From positions 1 to 49,424 of the forward strand of contig CAMQVY010000015.1 in NCBI GenBank assembly GCA_947038405.1: a stretch of DNA of 49,424 nt, given 5' to 3'. Below, piece by piece: positions 27,705-37,034 of this stretch. The notes beneath the pieces are model-generated. The model saw nothing but the letters and a program-made list of their open reading frames with translations, was not told where the DNA came from and ran no database searches. The position numbers and the translations under genes were made by a program. Positions within the stretch are counted from its first letter, which is position 1. Every line of letters begins with the position of its first letter. This DNA comes from an uncultured Rikenellaceae bacterium. Its GTDB lineage: Bacteria; Bacteroidota; Bacteroidia; Bacteroidales; Rikenellaceae.

Positions 27705-29927
27705 TTAGTTAACATTTTTCCAAAACTCCATTTCTAAACAAGTTGCATGATTGTTTAGTCCTGTTCTAACGTGAAATTTAACATGTTTAACACCTTTTTG
27801 TGTAGCGGCAAGTCTTAATATTTCAGATACACCATCTTGCTTAAAGTCATGCGTTAAAGCTATTGCACCATATCCCGCATCGTCATTAGTTGTAGTAGAA
27901 AAATATATGTCAACTTCACCAAAAGTACCTGTGTTCAATTTAGTAAAATAGTAAATGTAGTCCAAATCAACTCCTGCATCACCTTTGAATGTATAAGTAA
28001 TGTCAACAGGAAGACGAGTTGTTATACCCTGGTCACTATCTAGTATCCATTGAGTATGGTATGTAGACTCAAAGTTCCCATCAAAACTATTTTCTATACT
28101 TCCACTTCCAGGTTGTTGTGAAGATGCAGTAGCACTCTCAATAATAGCCTTTCCTTCTGGAATAATCGTAGTCATTTCACCCTTCCAAAACTCCATTTCA
28201 GCACAACTTACAGTCGTTTGATGAATAACAAATTTAACATGTTTAACACCTTTCTGATTCTCTTTAAATATTACTTTTTGATCTCCAGCTTTAAGTTCAA
28301 AATCATAAGTCATAAATATCGGTCCAAATCCAGCGTCATCATTTGTTGATGTTGACAAATAGATATCAACCACACCAAAATTACCATTACCACTTCTAGA
28401 GTAGTAGTGAATATAATCCATATCAACGCCCACACCATCTTCTAATGTATAAGTCAACGTAACAGGAGTTACAGTGTTAAACCAATCTGCGTGATAGTGA
28501 GTATTTACGTCATATATACCATCATAACTAAAAGTGATTTCGTTACCTGGCTGCACTGAAGAACAAGTTGCATCAGTTACTTTATATCTTTTTTTAATGG
28601 AAATAATATCTGAGTTGTCGGTATTAGCAACGCAACGAACAGGGTATCCATGTCCCTCCTCAAAAGAACTCACTTCAATTTTTGTTTGATTTGCGAACAT
28701 TTGAGCAACTGGAGTATTCATTGATCTATATACGAAACTCTTCTCTTCTTTATTAGATGAATTTGCAGTATAAGGAGCCCAAATACAATTTAGAGGTGCA
28801 GCTATAGTTGCAGCGTTGGCATTTTCTCCGAACCAAACTCCTCCTTTACCACCATTTCCATAGTATCCAGTAGCATCAAGATTGTATCCACTGTTCATCA
28901 AGTTGTTTAAATCTTCTTTTGTTGGTAATCTCCATCCGTCAGGACAAGCAGTACGATAGGTCGCAGTTGTGTAAAGTACGTGGTCAGTCTCTACATCCCC
29001 TTGGTAGCCAGCATTAACTGGTGACCACCAATTGCCTCCAATAAATGAAGAAGAGTAGGTTGTATTATTATTGATACCTCCAAATACAATATCAGTAGCA
29101 TATGTCAAACTAGGCATATTAAGAATCTTAGACCTAACAAATTCATTTGCGCTATTTACTTGTGTTGTTTTAACAAAGATACCTTCAATAGATGAAACTT
29201 CGATTGTAAAGCTACCCTCAACTGTTGGAGGCACTACAATGTAGAAATTAGTTGGAGTTCCTTCATTAAGTTGTACACCCATCTCTGTCGCAGCTGTTTG
29301 ACAGTTTAAAACAATACGCTTTTTACCAATATTATCCATTGTTAGTTTAGGTGCATCTGACATCTCGATACTTCCTGAACCACTCAAGATAGCGTTGTTT
29401 TTTATTACAATTTGTGTGATTTTAGCAGTTCCTGTTAACTGTAGCTTCAAAATACCACAAAGGTTTTTGAATGCAAATGTACCGTCTGCATTAGCAGTTG
29501 CTACTGTAGGATAGGCTGCTGCTGCAATATTATCAGCAATGTAATTTTGATACTCTGGTAATGTTACTGTCATGTTACCATCATTTGCAAATGGTGCAGG
29601 ATAAATAGCATGTGTTTTAGTTCCAGCTAATGAACCTGTGAAGTCTGCAATTGAGGTACCTGCACCTTTTGTTAAAGTAAAGTCTGCAGATCCGCTCTCA
29701 GAGAATACTTTTATAACATCTCCTTCGGTCCAAATAACTGGAGTGACTCCATCTGTAGGGTCGCCCAATTCAGTTTTGGTTCCATTTGGAGTCTCTACCA
29801 TTCCGATAATAGTAGTCTCTTCAACTATGGCACCTCCATTATTGACACTTAAATCCTCTTCTTGGCATGATACCATAGAGAATAGCGAATACATCGCCAC
29901 TCCCGTAAATAGTCTTTTTAAACTCAT
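27705..29927 (-). CDS. Surface lipoprotein: fimbrillin-like, FISUMP-like and two discoidin-like modules
   Basis: This 740 aa protein has a lipoprotein signal ending at Cys21 with an acidic tail (CQEED), predicting surface display. Residues about 35-275 resemble fimbrillin/Mfa-like N-domains (VIWTEGDVIKVFS, THAIYPAP, CGILKLQL). About 280-435 resemble the Fibrobacter major paralogous domain (ACPDGWRLPTKEDLNNLM, GYPVRCV). Two tandem copies of a discoidin/F5-8C-like module follow (about 448-582 and 595-737). Each has a D-G-x-x-x-T-Y/H-H-x-x-W motif, a VDIY(L/F)ST(S/T)TNDDAG segment and a KGVKHVKF segment, and each ends in EMEFWK. This suggests duplication and glycan or protein binding. It lies 30 bp after the BACON/BIG2 lipoprotein. 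No enzymatic motif was seen; a ligand-binding surface role is inferred. Confidence 0.75.
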   Translation of the reverse strand: MSLKRLFTGVAMYSLFSMVSCQEEDLSVNNGGAIVEETTIIGMVETPNGTKTELGDPTDGVTPVIWTEGDVIKVFSESGSADFTLTKGAGTSIADFTGSLAGTKTHAIYPAPFANDGNMTVTLPEYQNYIADNIAAAAYPTVATANADGTFAFKNLCGILKLQLTGTAKITQIVIKNNAILSGSGSIEMSDAPKLTMDNIGKKRIVLNCQTAATEMGVQLNEGTPTNFYIVVPPTVEGSFTIEVSSIEGIFVKTTQVNSANEFVRSKILNMPSLTYATDIVFGGINNNTTYSSSFIGGNWWSPVNAGYQGDVETDHVLYTTATYRTACPDGWRLPTKEDLNNLMNSGYNLDATGYYGNGGKGGVWFGENANAATIAAPLNCIWAPYTANSSNKEEKSFVYRSMNTPVAQMFANQTKIEVSSFEEGHGYPVRCVANTDNSDIISIKKRYKVTDATCSSVQPGNEITFSYDGIYDVNTHYHADWFNTVTPVTLTYTLEDGVGVDMDYIHYYSRSGNGNFGVVDIYLSTSTNDDAGFGPIFMTYDFELKAGDQKVIFKENQKGVKHVKFVIHQTTVSCAEMEFWKGEMTTIIPEGKAIIESATASSQQPGSGSIENSFDGNFESTYHTQWILDSDQGITTRLPVDITYTFKGDAGVDLDYIYYFTKLNTGTFGEVDIYFSTTTNDDAGYGAIALTHDFKQDGVSEILRLAATQKGVKHVKFHVRTGLNNHATCLEMEFWKNVN

Positions 29928-29957
29928 ATTTATTGTTTTTTATATTCTAAAATAATA

Positions 29958-31406
29958 TTAAAAAATACCGTCTCCTTCTGTTACACCTTCATTTTCGCCG
30001 CTAGGAGATTTGGTGATAGTTACAAGGCAAGTCACTGAATATGTATCTATAGTTGCTGTGATAGTAGCTGTTCCAACTGCTTTTGCAGTTACAACTCCAG
30101 CTGCATCAACTGTTGCGATATCTGAGTTACTACTATTCCAAACAACATCTTTATAACTTGCATCCGCAGGAGTTACAGTAGCTGTAATAGTAGTTGTTTT
30201 ATTAACAGATAAATCTAAAGTTGTTGGATCTATTGTTAGTCCAGTTACAGGAATAACAACTGTAGTCACTGTGCAAGTAGCTGTCTGTGTGCCTGCAGTT
30301 GCTGTGATAGTAGCTGTTCCATCTGCTTTTGCAGTTACTGCTCCATTTGCATCAACTGTTGCGATAGTTTCGTCACTACTCTTCCATGTAACACTTTTGT
30401 CTGTTGCATTTTCAGGAAATACTTCGGCTATAAGAGTGCTTGTTTTGTTAACCTCTAAACTCAAAGTTGTTGGATCTATAGTTATTTTAGTTACATCAAC
30501 ATTTGGGGCTTTAGTTACAATTACCTCACAAGTAGCTGTCTGTGTGCTTGCAGTTGATGTGATAGTAGCTGTTCCAATTGCTTTTGCAGTTACAACTCCA
30601 GCTTCATTAACTGTTGCAATAGTGTTGTCACTACTTTTCCATGTAACATTTTTGTTTGTTGCATTTTCAGGAGCTACAGTAGCTACAAGAGTACTTGTTT
30701 TGTTAACTTCTAAACTCAAAGTTGCTTTATCTACAGTTACTCCAGTAACAGGAATATCAATATTTACTTTTCCGTCTTGAGTAATAATACAAGAATCTTT
30801 AGCTTTGCCATCGATTTCTTTAAAATAAATTATAGCTGTTCTAGCCTCAGTTAGTGGGTTAGCTTTTACATTCCAGCTAGATACTGACTCTTCTAGTCCT
30901 TTGCGTGTAATGTCTGTAAGCCACTCGCTCTTCGCAGATTGAGAAACAGCATATTTTACATTACTCGTTACCTTAATCTCTGTAGTTCCTCCAGCTACAC
31001 CAAATTTAGTAGTAGTCGCAGTTGCTAAGATTTGTGCTCCATATCCTAATTGTTGTGCAACAATTGTATAATTTTTAACTGATGAATTGATTTTAATTTC
31101 AGCACTACGAACGTATGCTGCTTCTGATTTTTCGAAAGTAAGTTTCAAGTGATCTTTTTCAACATCATCCTTAGAAACTGTACACCACTCTTGATTTGAT
31201 GAAAATGTTAATTTTGCCCAATCAATATTGGTTTTAATAGGAATTTTTTTAATGCCACCCTCTTTCGCTACATCGATTTTTAAATAAGATGGATCTAATT
31301 CAAAAATAGGTGCTTCGGGGCCCTCTTCGACCTTCTCTTCTCCACAACTACTAAATAGCAGAAAAGGAAATAACACACTAATAATAAATAATAACTTTGT
31401 ACTCAT
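29958..31406 (-). CDS. Surface lipoprotein with two BACON and three BIG2 domains
   Basis: This 482 aa protein has a signal ending at Cys21 (FSSC21GEEK). Two BACON-like domains occupy about 33-118 and 125-212, with the family's strand pattern and the WCTVSKD and WLTDITRKG turns. Three BIG2 immunoglobulin-like repeats follow at about 219-298, 304-383 and 386-465, each with VTWKSSD/VVWNSSN, IATV and GTATIT signatures. No catalytic residues are visible. BACON and BIG2 domains usually act as binding units or spacers, so this looks like a stalk or adhesin. It is first in the operon with the fimbrillin/discoidin lipoprotein 30 bp downstream. The role as partner of that protein is inferred from adjacency. 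Confidence 0.85.
   Translation of the reverse strand: MSTKLLFIISVLFPFLLFSSCGEEKVEEGPEAPIFELDPSYLKIDVAKEGGIKKIPIKTNIDWAKLTFSSNQEWCTVSKDDVEKDHLKLTFEKSEAAYVRSAEIKINSSVKNYTIVAQQLGYGAQILATATTTKFGVAGGTTEIKVTSNVKYAVSQSAKSEWLTDITRKGLEESVSSWNVKANPLTEARTAIIYFKEIDGKAKDSCIITQDGKVNIDIPVTGVTVDKATLSLEVNKTSTLVATVAPENATNKNVTWKSSDNTIATVNEAGVVTAKAIGTATITSTASTQTATCEVIVTKAPNVDVTKITIDPTTLSLEVNKTSTLIAEVFPENATDKSVTWKSSDETIATVDANGAVTAKADGTATITATAGTQTATCTVTTVVIPVTGLTIDPTTLDLSVNKTTTITATVTPADASYKDVVWNSSNSDIATVDAAGVVTAKAVGTATITATIDTYSVTCLVTITKSPSGENEGVTEGDGIF
30012..30752 (-). repeat. Three BIG2-encoding tandem repeats
   Basis: Units at about 30513-30752, 30258-30497 and 30012-30251 (240 nt each, 246-255 nt period) encode BIG2 domains. 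They remain similar at the DNA level, for example repeated GTTGCGATAGT and CTTCCATGTAACA blocks. This points to duplication within the gene. The similarity also produces a long spurious antisense ORF. Confidence 0.8.
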
Positions 31407-31497
31407 ATAATTAAATTTTATGTGAGGTTGTAATTAAATTTAAACACAAACCCACTGGTTAAAGTTGCTTAATAATCTGCCAAAATCTTAGTATAAC

Positions 31498-31506
31498 ACA
31501 AACTTA
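31498..31506 (-). promoter_or_regulatory. Candidate -7 element for the lipoprotein operon
   Basis: On the minus strand it reads TAAGTTTGT, fitting TAnnTTTG, about 92 bp upstream of the start at 31406. The nearest TTTG upstream (31545-31542) is 35 bp away, longer than the usual 19-21, so this is tentative. Confidence 0.35.
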
Positions 31507-31527
31507 CTAAATTATTTGTAATTATCC

Positions 31528-31573
31528 AATATATTATTAGTCAAATATTATGCAGTATGACTAATAATATATT
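31528..31573. repeat. Perfect 16 bp inverted repeat
   Basis: AATATATTATTAGTCA (31528-31543) and its exact reverse complement (31558-31573) are separated by 14 bp. It has no adjacent coding end and only AT-rich flanks, so an operator or cruciform-type control site fits better than a terminator. It lies just upstream of the candidate -7 element of the lipoprotein operon. Confidence 0.6.
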
Positions 31574-31920
31574 TTATTAATGTTAGTATCTTATAGTGAG
31601 TAATTTAGGTATTTTAGTAGTCGAAATTATATGTAGTGTTATGAATTTAATGCCACTGTTTGCAATATCCTAGTACATATAGTTAGTTATTATATATATT
31701 TACATATAGTAAATCAACGGTCACAGTTTACATAGTAAAGTTATATATTTAAAATAGTCGATAATTACCCTATCATCATTCATTTAAGCAACTATCAATT
31801 AATTCAATTTTTCTTTGTAAAAATTACACTATGTACATTGTCGAGAGTTAGTGTGAAATACATTATTTTACTTCGAGTGATGATATCTTTTAGATTAAAG
31901 AATCATATTGCTGTTAACAA

Positions 31921-31974
31921 AAAATAATCGACCTAAACATAATGAAAACTCACTATGTTAGGTCGATTATTTTT
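31921..31974. terminator. Strong terminator after putA
   Basis: A 20 bp stem with one bulged A (31921-31941 with 31954-31973) contains the GC-bearing core TCGACCTAA. A minus-strand T-tract follows the stem. It is symmetric enough to act in both directions and lies about 55 bp after the putA stop. Confidence 0.88.
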
Positions 31975-32028
31975 AATTTGTAGATAGATCCTCCTAATGT
32001 GGCAGTCTATCTAAATTACATATAAGAG

Positions 32029-35000
32029 TTAGTTAATCTCTACATCAATATCCTCTGAAATACTACCGTAACGGTGGTATTCAAAAGAGATACTCTGCTC
32101 TTTAAGGTAGTGTAGTAACTCAATACGACCCTCTACTACAGGAGCAGAAGTCGCTACATATAGACCAGTTTTTGCAGCCTCTTTGAATATCTCCACCCCT
32201 ATGTTACTACTGCAAGTACGAATACGAGAGTAGTTGTTGATTTTAGAAATAAAGATCTCTTCACTCTCAATAATAGTTGATATGTTTAGCTCATCCATAA
32301 TATTGCGTAACTCTGTGAGTCTGCCGTATTCAGAGCCAACACTAACAATAATAGGTGTGCGAGCAATTTGGGATGCTGTAACAATAAGAGCAATATCATC
32401 CAATTTGTCATTAGGGTATACTCTTAATGCAACCAAGTCAAGTGGAAGGTATCTAAATGTGTTAGACTCTCCATATAGATTATTTACATCCTCCTCTTTT
32501 GAGAAAATATTATCGTAATTTGTAATGAAGCTCGTAACACCAATATCATAGCGTTTAAGCTCAGCTCCTTTTAGTAGCGTTGAAATGTGTGAATATGTGT
32601 GTGCAGAGTTTGCTGCTTCTGTATTAGTAATCTCTTTCTCTTTTACATTCACAAAACACGAGACATAGTTTACACCACCAGCTTTGATGCCACCACCAAA
32701 TGCTGAAAGTTTCATCCCTCCGAAAGGCTGACGATTTACAATAGCACCAGTCACACCTCTGTTGATATAAAGGTTTCCAGCTTCAACATTATCTTTCCAG
32801 TATGCTTGCTCAGACTCATCAAGAGATTGAAGACCCGAAGTTAGACCATATGGAAGTTTGCTTAAATATTCAACCCCTTGCTCAAGTGAATCAATACACA
32901 CAACTGATAACAGAGGTGCAAATATTTCATTGTCATATGTGTAGTTGCCTGGGCGAACTCCCCACTTAACACATGGTTTAAGTATAAACTTATCCTTATC
33001 AAGGAACTCTGGTGCAACAAGCCACTCTTCGCCTTTGTCAAGATTAGCGACAGCATGAAGTAATTTATCGTTGTTGTTTGTAACCATTGGACCTATTATG
33101 TTGTTTAGCTCCCATGCGCTACCAGTCTGCATACTTGTTACAGAATCAATAAGTTTCTGTTTAAATGTAGGGTCATTGTATATCTCTTTTTCGAGGAATA
33201 ATAGAGAACAAGCAGAGCATTTCTGTCCTGCATTACTAAATGCCGATGAGACAACATTTAAAATAGCGTGATCTCTATCACCGTTTCCAGTTATAAGGAT
33301 TACATTTTTACCTCCAGTCTCAGCAGAGAATGCGCACGTAGGGTTACTCTCCAATATGCGGAACGCAGTATCAGTACCTCCTGTGAAGATAATATGTTTA
33401 ATATCCTGGTGAGATGTTAGGTAGCTAAGAGCCTCTCCTCCCTTAGGACATACAACTTGTAGAGCCTCACGAGGAACACCCGCTTCCCAGAAGCACTTCG
33501 CAAATTCCCAAGCTATTGGAGCAGATGCTGTTGCTGGTTTCAATATAACTCTATTTCCTGAGCATAGCGCAGCAGCAACACCTCCAATTGGAATTGCAAT
33601 TGGGAAGTTCCAAGGTGGAATAACAAGTACGATACCCTTTGGTGTGCACTCTACGCTTTGTAGGTTGTCAAACTCTTTCATCGAAAGAGGGTAGAAGCGA
33701 CAGAAATCTATTGCTTCAGAGATCTCAACGTCACCTTCAGTTATTGTTTTTCCTGTAATTGAAGTAGCACAACCAATTAAATCTCCTCTATGACGAGCAA
33801 GATTCATAGCTACTTCCATCATTATTTTGTGTCTATCTTCTGGGCTACGAGAGCTCCAATTTGAAGAGTCTGTTGATGCAATATTTACAATTTGTTTAAC
33901 CTGATCAAGTGTTGCTTGCTCCATTTCAAACGTTGTAACACCATCTTTTTGTGAGTGGTCATGGTATTTAACACTATTCTCTGAGCTTTCCTGTGTTCCG
34001 CCAACATATACGTGTAGCTTCTCAGGAGTATCGGTTGCAGATTTTTTCCATTTATTTATTATCTTGTCAACCCACTCTCTGTTTGCAGGTAACTCGAAGT
34101 TAGTGTCTGGCTCACTCTCAAAGCTATCAGTAGATGTAACTTTTGTAGGCTCTTCATTACGGTTTTGAGTACGAGTCGCCTTCGTAGTCATACTATCCTT
34201 CATACCATAAGCGTCTATAAATTGGTTGTAAAGGAAGTCCCACTCTTTTGTGTTTGGTTTGAGGTTGAATGAGTAGCTAAGAAAATTCTCCTTGCCCGTA
34301 TTTTCGTCCAAACGGCGTACCAGATAAGAGACTGCATTTAAGAAGTGCTCATCTTTCACTACTGGAGTATATAGGATAATCTGATTGCCTAGCTTGTCCA
34401 TTGCACGACACAAGTTATTTGCCATACCCTCAAGCATCTCAAAAGTAATATATTCTGAAACTTTGTTTTTAGCACTTAGAAGATAAGCATATCCTATTGT
34501 ATATAGATTGTGAGATGCAACACCAACATTTAAAACAGCACAGTTTTCAGGCATCAAAGCTCTGTCAAGAATATGTAGGTAGTTAGCATCAACCATAGTT
34601 TTTGTCGGCAAAACAGGGTTATCCCACCCTCGAAGTGACGAAACTACGCTCTCCATTTGAAGGTTCGCACCTTTAACTAGTCGCATTTTTAGTGGTGAAC
34701 CACCATCTGAAACTCTTTGTTTTGCAAATTCTAGCAATTCACTTTGTAGTCCCCACGCATCTGGGAGGTATGCTTGAATAACAATACCTGCTCTATAGTT
34801 TTTGAATTGCGGTAGACTAAGTACTGTTTTGAATATGTCAAGTGTCAGCTCGGCATCTTTATACTCCTCCATGTCGAGGTTTACAAATTTTGACGAAGCA
34901 ACACCATTCTCATCTACAAATGGAAAATCTATAGCTTTTTGATATATTGCAATTAGCCTTTCGCAAAGATCAATTTTACTTTGAGTATAGTTTAGAGGTT

Positions 35001-35559
35001 GAAGTTGTGCATATATTCCAGATATTTTAATTGATATGTAGTTAATATCTGGAGCTTCAAGAGCCTCAAGGTAGTGTTCGTATCTATGGTTAGCCTCTCC
35101 ATCTCCCAAAACTACCTCTCCTAGAAGATTAACGTTTTGGCCAACTTGCTGAACTGCTCTCTTTGCAAGGTGTTTGGTAAGGAATGGACGCTTTTCGTTA
35201 ATAATAACATCTGAAGTATCGCTGTGTAGCCTCTTCTTAAAGATAGGCATTGCAATAAAATCAAACTTGTATCCTATCTTAGCAAACAACATTAATAGAA
35301 ATCGATCTCTAGCGTTGAAAAACTGTGGAACACCATATCTTTCGATTAAAACTTTGATACGTTTTGCTAAACGTTTATTATCTCGTATTTGAGACGACTC
35401 ATCTAGCATTTTAGATAATAATATTTTATCCTCTGGTCTTTGAACTAAAATTGCATACTTCTCTTGCTCTTTTTTCTCTGACGGAGTCAACTCTTTGTCA
35501 CTCTCAGAGTGTAGGTTTAATACCCATTGTGAGATCTCTTCAATTGTTGGTTTATTCAT
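32029..35559 (-). CDS. putA: Bifunctional proline dehydrogenase / glutamate-semialdehyde dehydrogenase
   Basis: This 1176 aa enzyme oxidises proline to glutamate in two steps. The PRODH half (about 140-440) is an FAD barrel with QAYLPDAWG and LVKGAN motifs. The aldehyde dehydrogenase half (about 560-1000) has IPPWNFPIAIP, FTGGTDTAF, AETGGKN with Glu747, and GQKC781SAC with the catalytic Cys. The order matches fused PutA, but no N-terminal ribbon-helix-helix DNA-binding domain is seen, so it should not repress its own gene. About 175 residues after the dehydrogenase core are of unclear function and may aid assembly or channelling. It is monocistronic with a strong terminator. Proline use fits an organism feeding on peptides. 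Confidence 0.93.
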   Translation of the reverse strand: MNKPTIEEISQWVLNLHSESDKELTPSEKKEQEKYAILVQRPEDKILLSKMLDESSQIRDNKRLAKRIKVLIERYGVPQFFNARDRFLLMLFAKIGYKFDFIAMPIFKKRLHSDTSDVIINEKRPFLTKHLAKRAVQQVGQNVNLLGEVVLGDGEANHRYEHYLEALEAPDINYISIKISGIYAQLQPLNYTQSKIDLCERLIAIYQKAIDFPFVDENGVASSKFVNLDMEEYKDAELTLDIFKTVLSLPQFKNYRAGIVIQAYLPDAWGLQSELLEFAKQRVSDGGSPLKMRLVKGANLQMESVVSSLRGWDNPVLPTKTMVDANYLHILDRALMPENCAVLNVGVASHNLYTIGYAYLLSAKNKVSEYITFEMLEGMANNLCRAMDKLGNQIILYTPVVKDEHFLNAVSYLVRRLDENTGKENFLSYSFNLKPNTKEWDFLYNQFIDAYGMKDSMTTKATRTQNRNEEPTKVTSTDSFESEPDTNFELPANREWVDKIINKWKKSATDTPEKLHVYVGGTQESSENSVKYHDHSQKDGVTTFEMEQATLDQVKQIVNIASTDSSNWSSRSPEDRHKIMMEVAMNLARHRGDLIGCATSITGKTITEGDVEISEAIDFCRFYPLSMKEFDNLQSVECTPKGIVLVIPPWNFPIAIPIGGVAAALCSGNRVILKPATASAPIAWEFAKCFWEAGVPREALQVVCPKGGEALSYLTSHQDIKHIIFTGGTDTAFRILESNPTCAFSAETGGKNVILITGNGDRDHAILNVVSSAFSNAGQKCSACSLLFLEKEIYNDPTFKQKLIDSVTSMQTGSAWELNNIIGPMVTNNNDKLLHAVANLDKGEEWLVAPEFLDKDKFILKPCVKWGVRPGNYTYDNEIFAPLLSVVCIDSLEQGVEYLSKLPYGLTSGLQSLDESEQAYWKDNVEAGNLYINRGVTGAIVNRQPFGGMKLSAFGGGIKAGGVNYVSCFVNVKEKEITNTEAANSAHTYSHISTLLKGAELKRYDIGVTSFITNYDNIFSKEEDVNNLYGESNTFRYLPLDLVALRVYPNDKLDDIALIVTASQIARTPIIVSVGSEYGRLTELRNIMDELNISTIIESEEIFISKINNYSRIRTCSSNIGVEIFKEAAKTGLYVATSAPVVEGRIELLHYLKEQSISFEYHRYGSISEDIDVEIN

Positions 35560-35768
35560 ATGTATAGTACGATTTTAATAATATATATTTAGTTATATTT
35601 ATTCCATATATGCAATAATACAAAAAAATAGCAAGAAAATGAAGCTTTTTTTTAAATTTACATCACTTTTTTATGATTTTTTGCATTTTTTAGCCATAGT
35701 TTATATAAATTTATGTAATTATTGGATGTGAGAATAATATTTTTTTTATGTGAGTTTATTTCATATTT

Positions 35769-35800
35769 ATTGCAAGATTAATTTTAATCTATATATTTGT
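35769..35800 (+). promoter_or_regulatory. Promoter of the metallophosphoesterase operon
   Basis: ATTG (35769-35772, one change from TTTG) and TATATTTGT (35792-35800) are 19 bp apart, the right spacing for the Bacteroidota consensus. The ATG at 35817 follows after 16 bp, so the leader would be very short. Confidence 0.6.
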
Positions 35801-35816
35801 AACAAATAAAAATAAT

Positions 35817-37034
35817 ATGATTGCTATTGTAATTTGTGGACTAATAATAATATCACTAGTATGTGATATATATCTTTACAATCGAGTATTGGTAAAGCAT
35901 AAGATTTCACCTCTGTATCGAAAAGTATTCGTTGCTTATTGGGCTATTCTGTACCTGTTTTTCTTGGCTACGATATTGGCGAGTAGGTTTGTAATTGGAG
36001 AGAGCGTTGAGTTAATGACTAGGCTATTTATGTGGAGTACATATGCTTTATTAATTAGTATAATTCCTAAGTTTATAATCTCTGCATTTATTGCTTGTAG
36101 CGATTTTTACTCAGTTTTGTTTAAGCGTAAAACTAGAGCTTTAAGTTATATTGGTGTGGGGATTGCAGCTCTAGTTATTGTTGTATTTGTTCATGGTGCA
36201 ACACTTGGGAGAAGCCAAATTGAAGTAAAGAACGTTAGTGTCGTTAGTGATAAAATTCCAGAGTCATTTAATGGATATAAAGTTGCCTTTTTTTCTGATT
36301 TACACGTGGGAACATTGGTGTGTAAACGAAATATGGTTGCGAAATTAGTCGATGAAATAAATAATCAAAATGTTGATTTAGTAATTAATGGTGGTGATAT
36401 AGTTCACCAATCATATGAAGAGATAACACCTGAAATTTTAGAGATACTTAATCAGATAGAGGCTAAAGATGGAGTGTTGTCTGTCTTGGGTAACCACGAT
36501 TTAGGGTACTATTACCCTGATTCATTATCCTTACCTAAGGATCTAAATATTAAGTGTTTGATAGAGGATTTAATCTCGATAGATAACGTATGGTTGCAAA
36601 ATAGTTCGACCTACATATATCGAGGGACTGATAGTATATCTATTACGGGGCACACATATCCGAGAGAGATGAAAGGATTAGCACACATAATAGGTATGGA
36701 TGCTTTTGATATATCATCTGCGTATAATGGGGTTGACTCTACTGATTTTAATATTACGATAGCCCATGATCCTCAGTTGTGGAGTAGTATTTTGAGTAAT
36801 GGGATTGGCGATGTAACCCTATCTGGTCATGTGCACGCTATGCAGTGTAAAATTAAAATAGGCAGTAAGGTCTTTTCACCTGCATCAATGTTGTACGATA
36901 AGTGGAGTGGGGAGTATCGTGACGGAGAACGTATGTTGTATATAAATGATGGTATTGGATGTGTGGTATTCCCGATGAGGATTGGAGTAAAACCTGAACT
37001 GACTATTATTGAACTTAAAACTAAAGCAGAATAA
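35817..37034 (+). CDS. Membrane-anchored metallophosphoesterase
   Basis: This 405 aa protein has about four hydrophobic segments in the first 130 residues and then a calcineurin-like phosphoesterase domain (about 145-400). The metal-binding blocks are all present: FFSDLHVG, VINGGDIV, LGNHDLGY, IAHDPQ and LSGHVHA. This matches the YkuE/YaeI-type family, some members of which act on lipid-linked phosphates such as UDP-diacylglucosamine; the substrate here is unknown. The catalytic domain most likely faces one side of the inner membrane. Its stop overlaps the next ATG by one base, so it is translationally linked to the RibD-type reductase. That pairing with nucleotide-type enzymes may be incidental. 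Confidence 0.88.
   Translation: MIAIVICGLIIISLVCDIYLYNRVLVKHKISPLYRKVFVAYWAILYLFFLATILASRFVIGESVELMTRLFMWSTYALLISIIPKFIISAFIACSDFYSVLFKRKTRALSYIGVGIAALVIVVFVHGATLGRSQIEVKNVSVVSDKIPESFNGYKVAFFSDLHVGTLVCKRNMVAKLVDEINNQNVDLVINGGDIVHQSYEEITPEILEILNQIEAKDGVLSVLGNHDLGYYYPDSLSLPKDLNIKCLIEDLISIDNVWLQNSSTYIYRGTDSISITGHTYPREMKGLAHIIGMDAFDISSAYNGVDSTDFNITIAHDPQLWSSILSNGIGDVTLSGHVHAMQCKIKIGSKVFSPASMLYDKWSGEYRDGERMLYINDGIGCVVFPMRIGVKPELTIIELKTKAE

Larger units (their letters stand above)
31407..32028. other. 622 bp intergenic region upstream of the lipoprotein operon
   Basis: This very AT-rich stretch holds a minus-strand TAnnTTTG match at 31498-31506 (TAAGTTTGT), a perfect 16 bp inverted repeat at 31528-31573, and the PutA terminator at 31921-31974. 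Positions about 31580-31910 show no ORF, tRNA or known RNA that I can recognise. Confidence 0.5.

Noticed and set aside
30271-30780. 169-codon plus-strand ORF
   Set aside because: It is antisense to the BIG2 repeats, and its repeated Val/Ala/Ser-rich translation mirrors them. A similar 200-codon ORF at 39806-40408 is rejected for the same reason.
31528-31573. Invertible promoter
   Set aside because: The spacer between the arms is only 14 bp, too short to carry a promoter, and no nearby recombinase gene is present.
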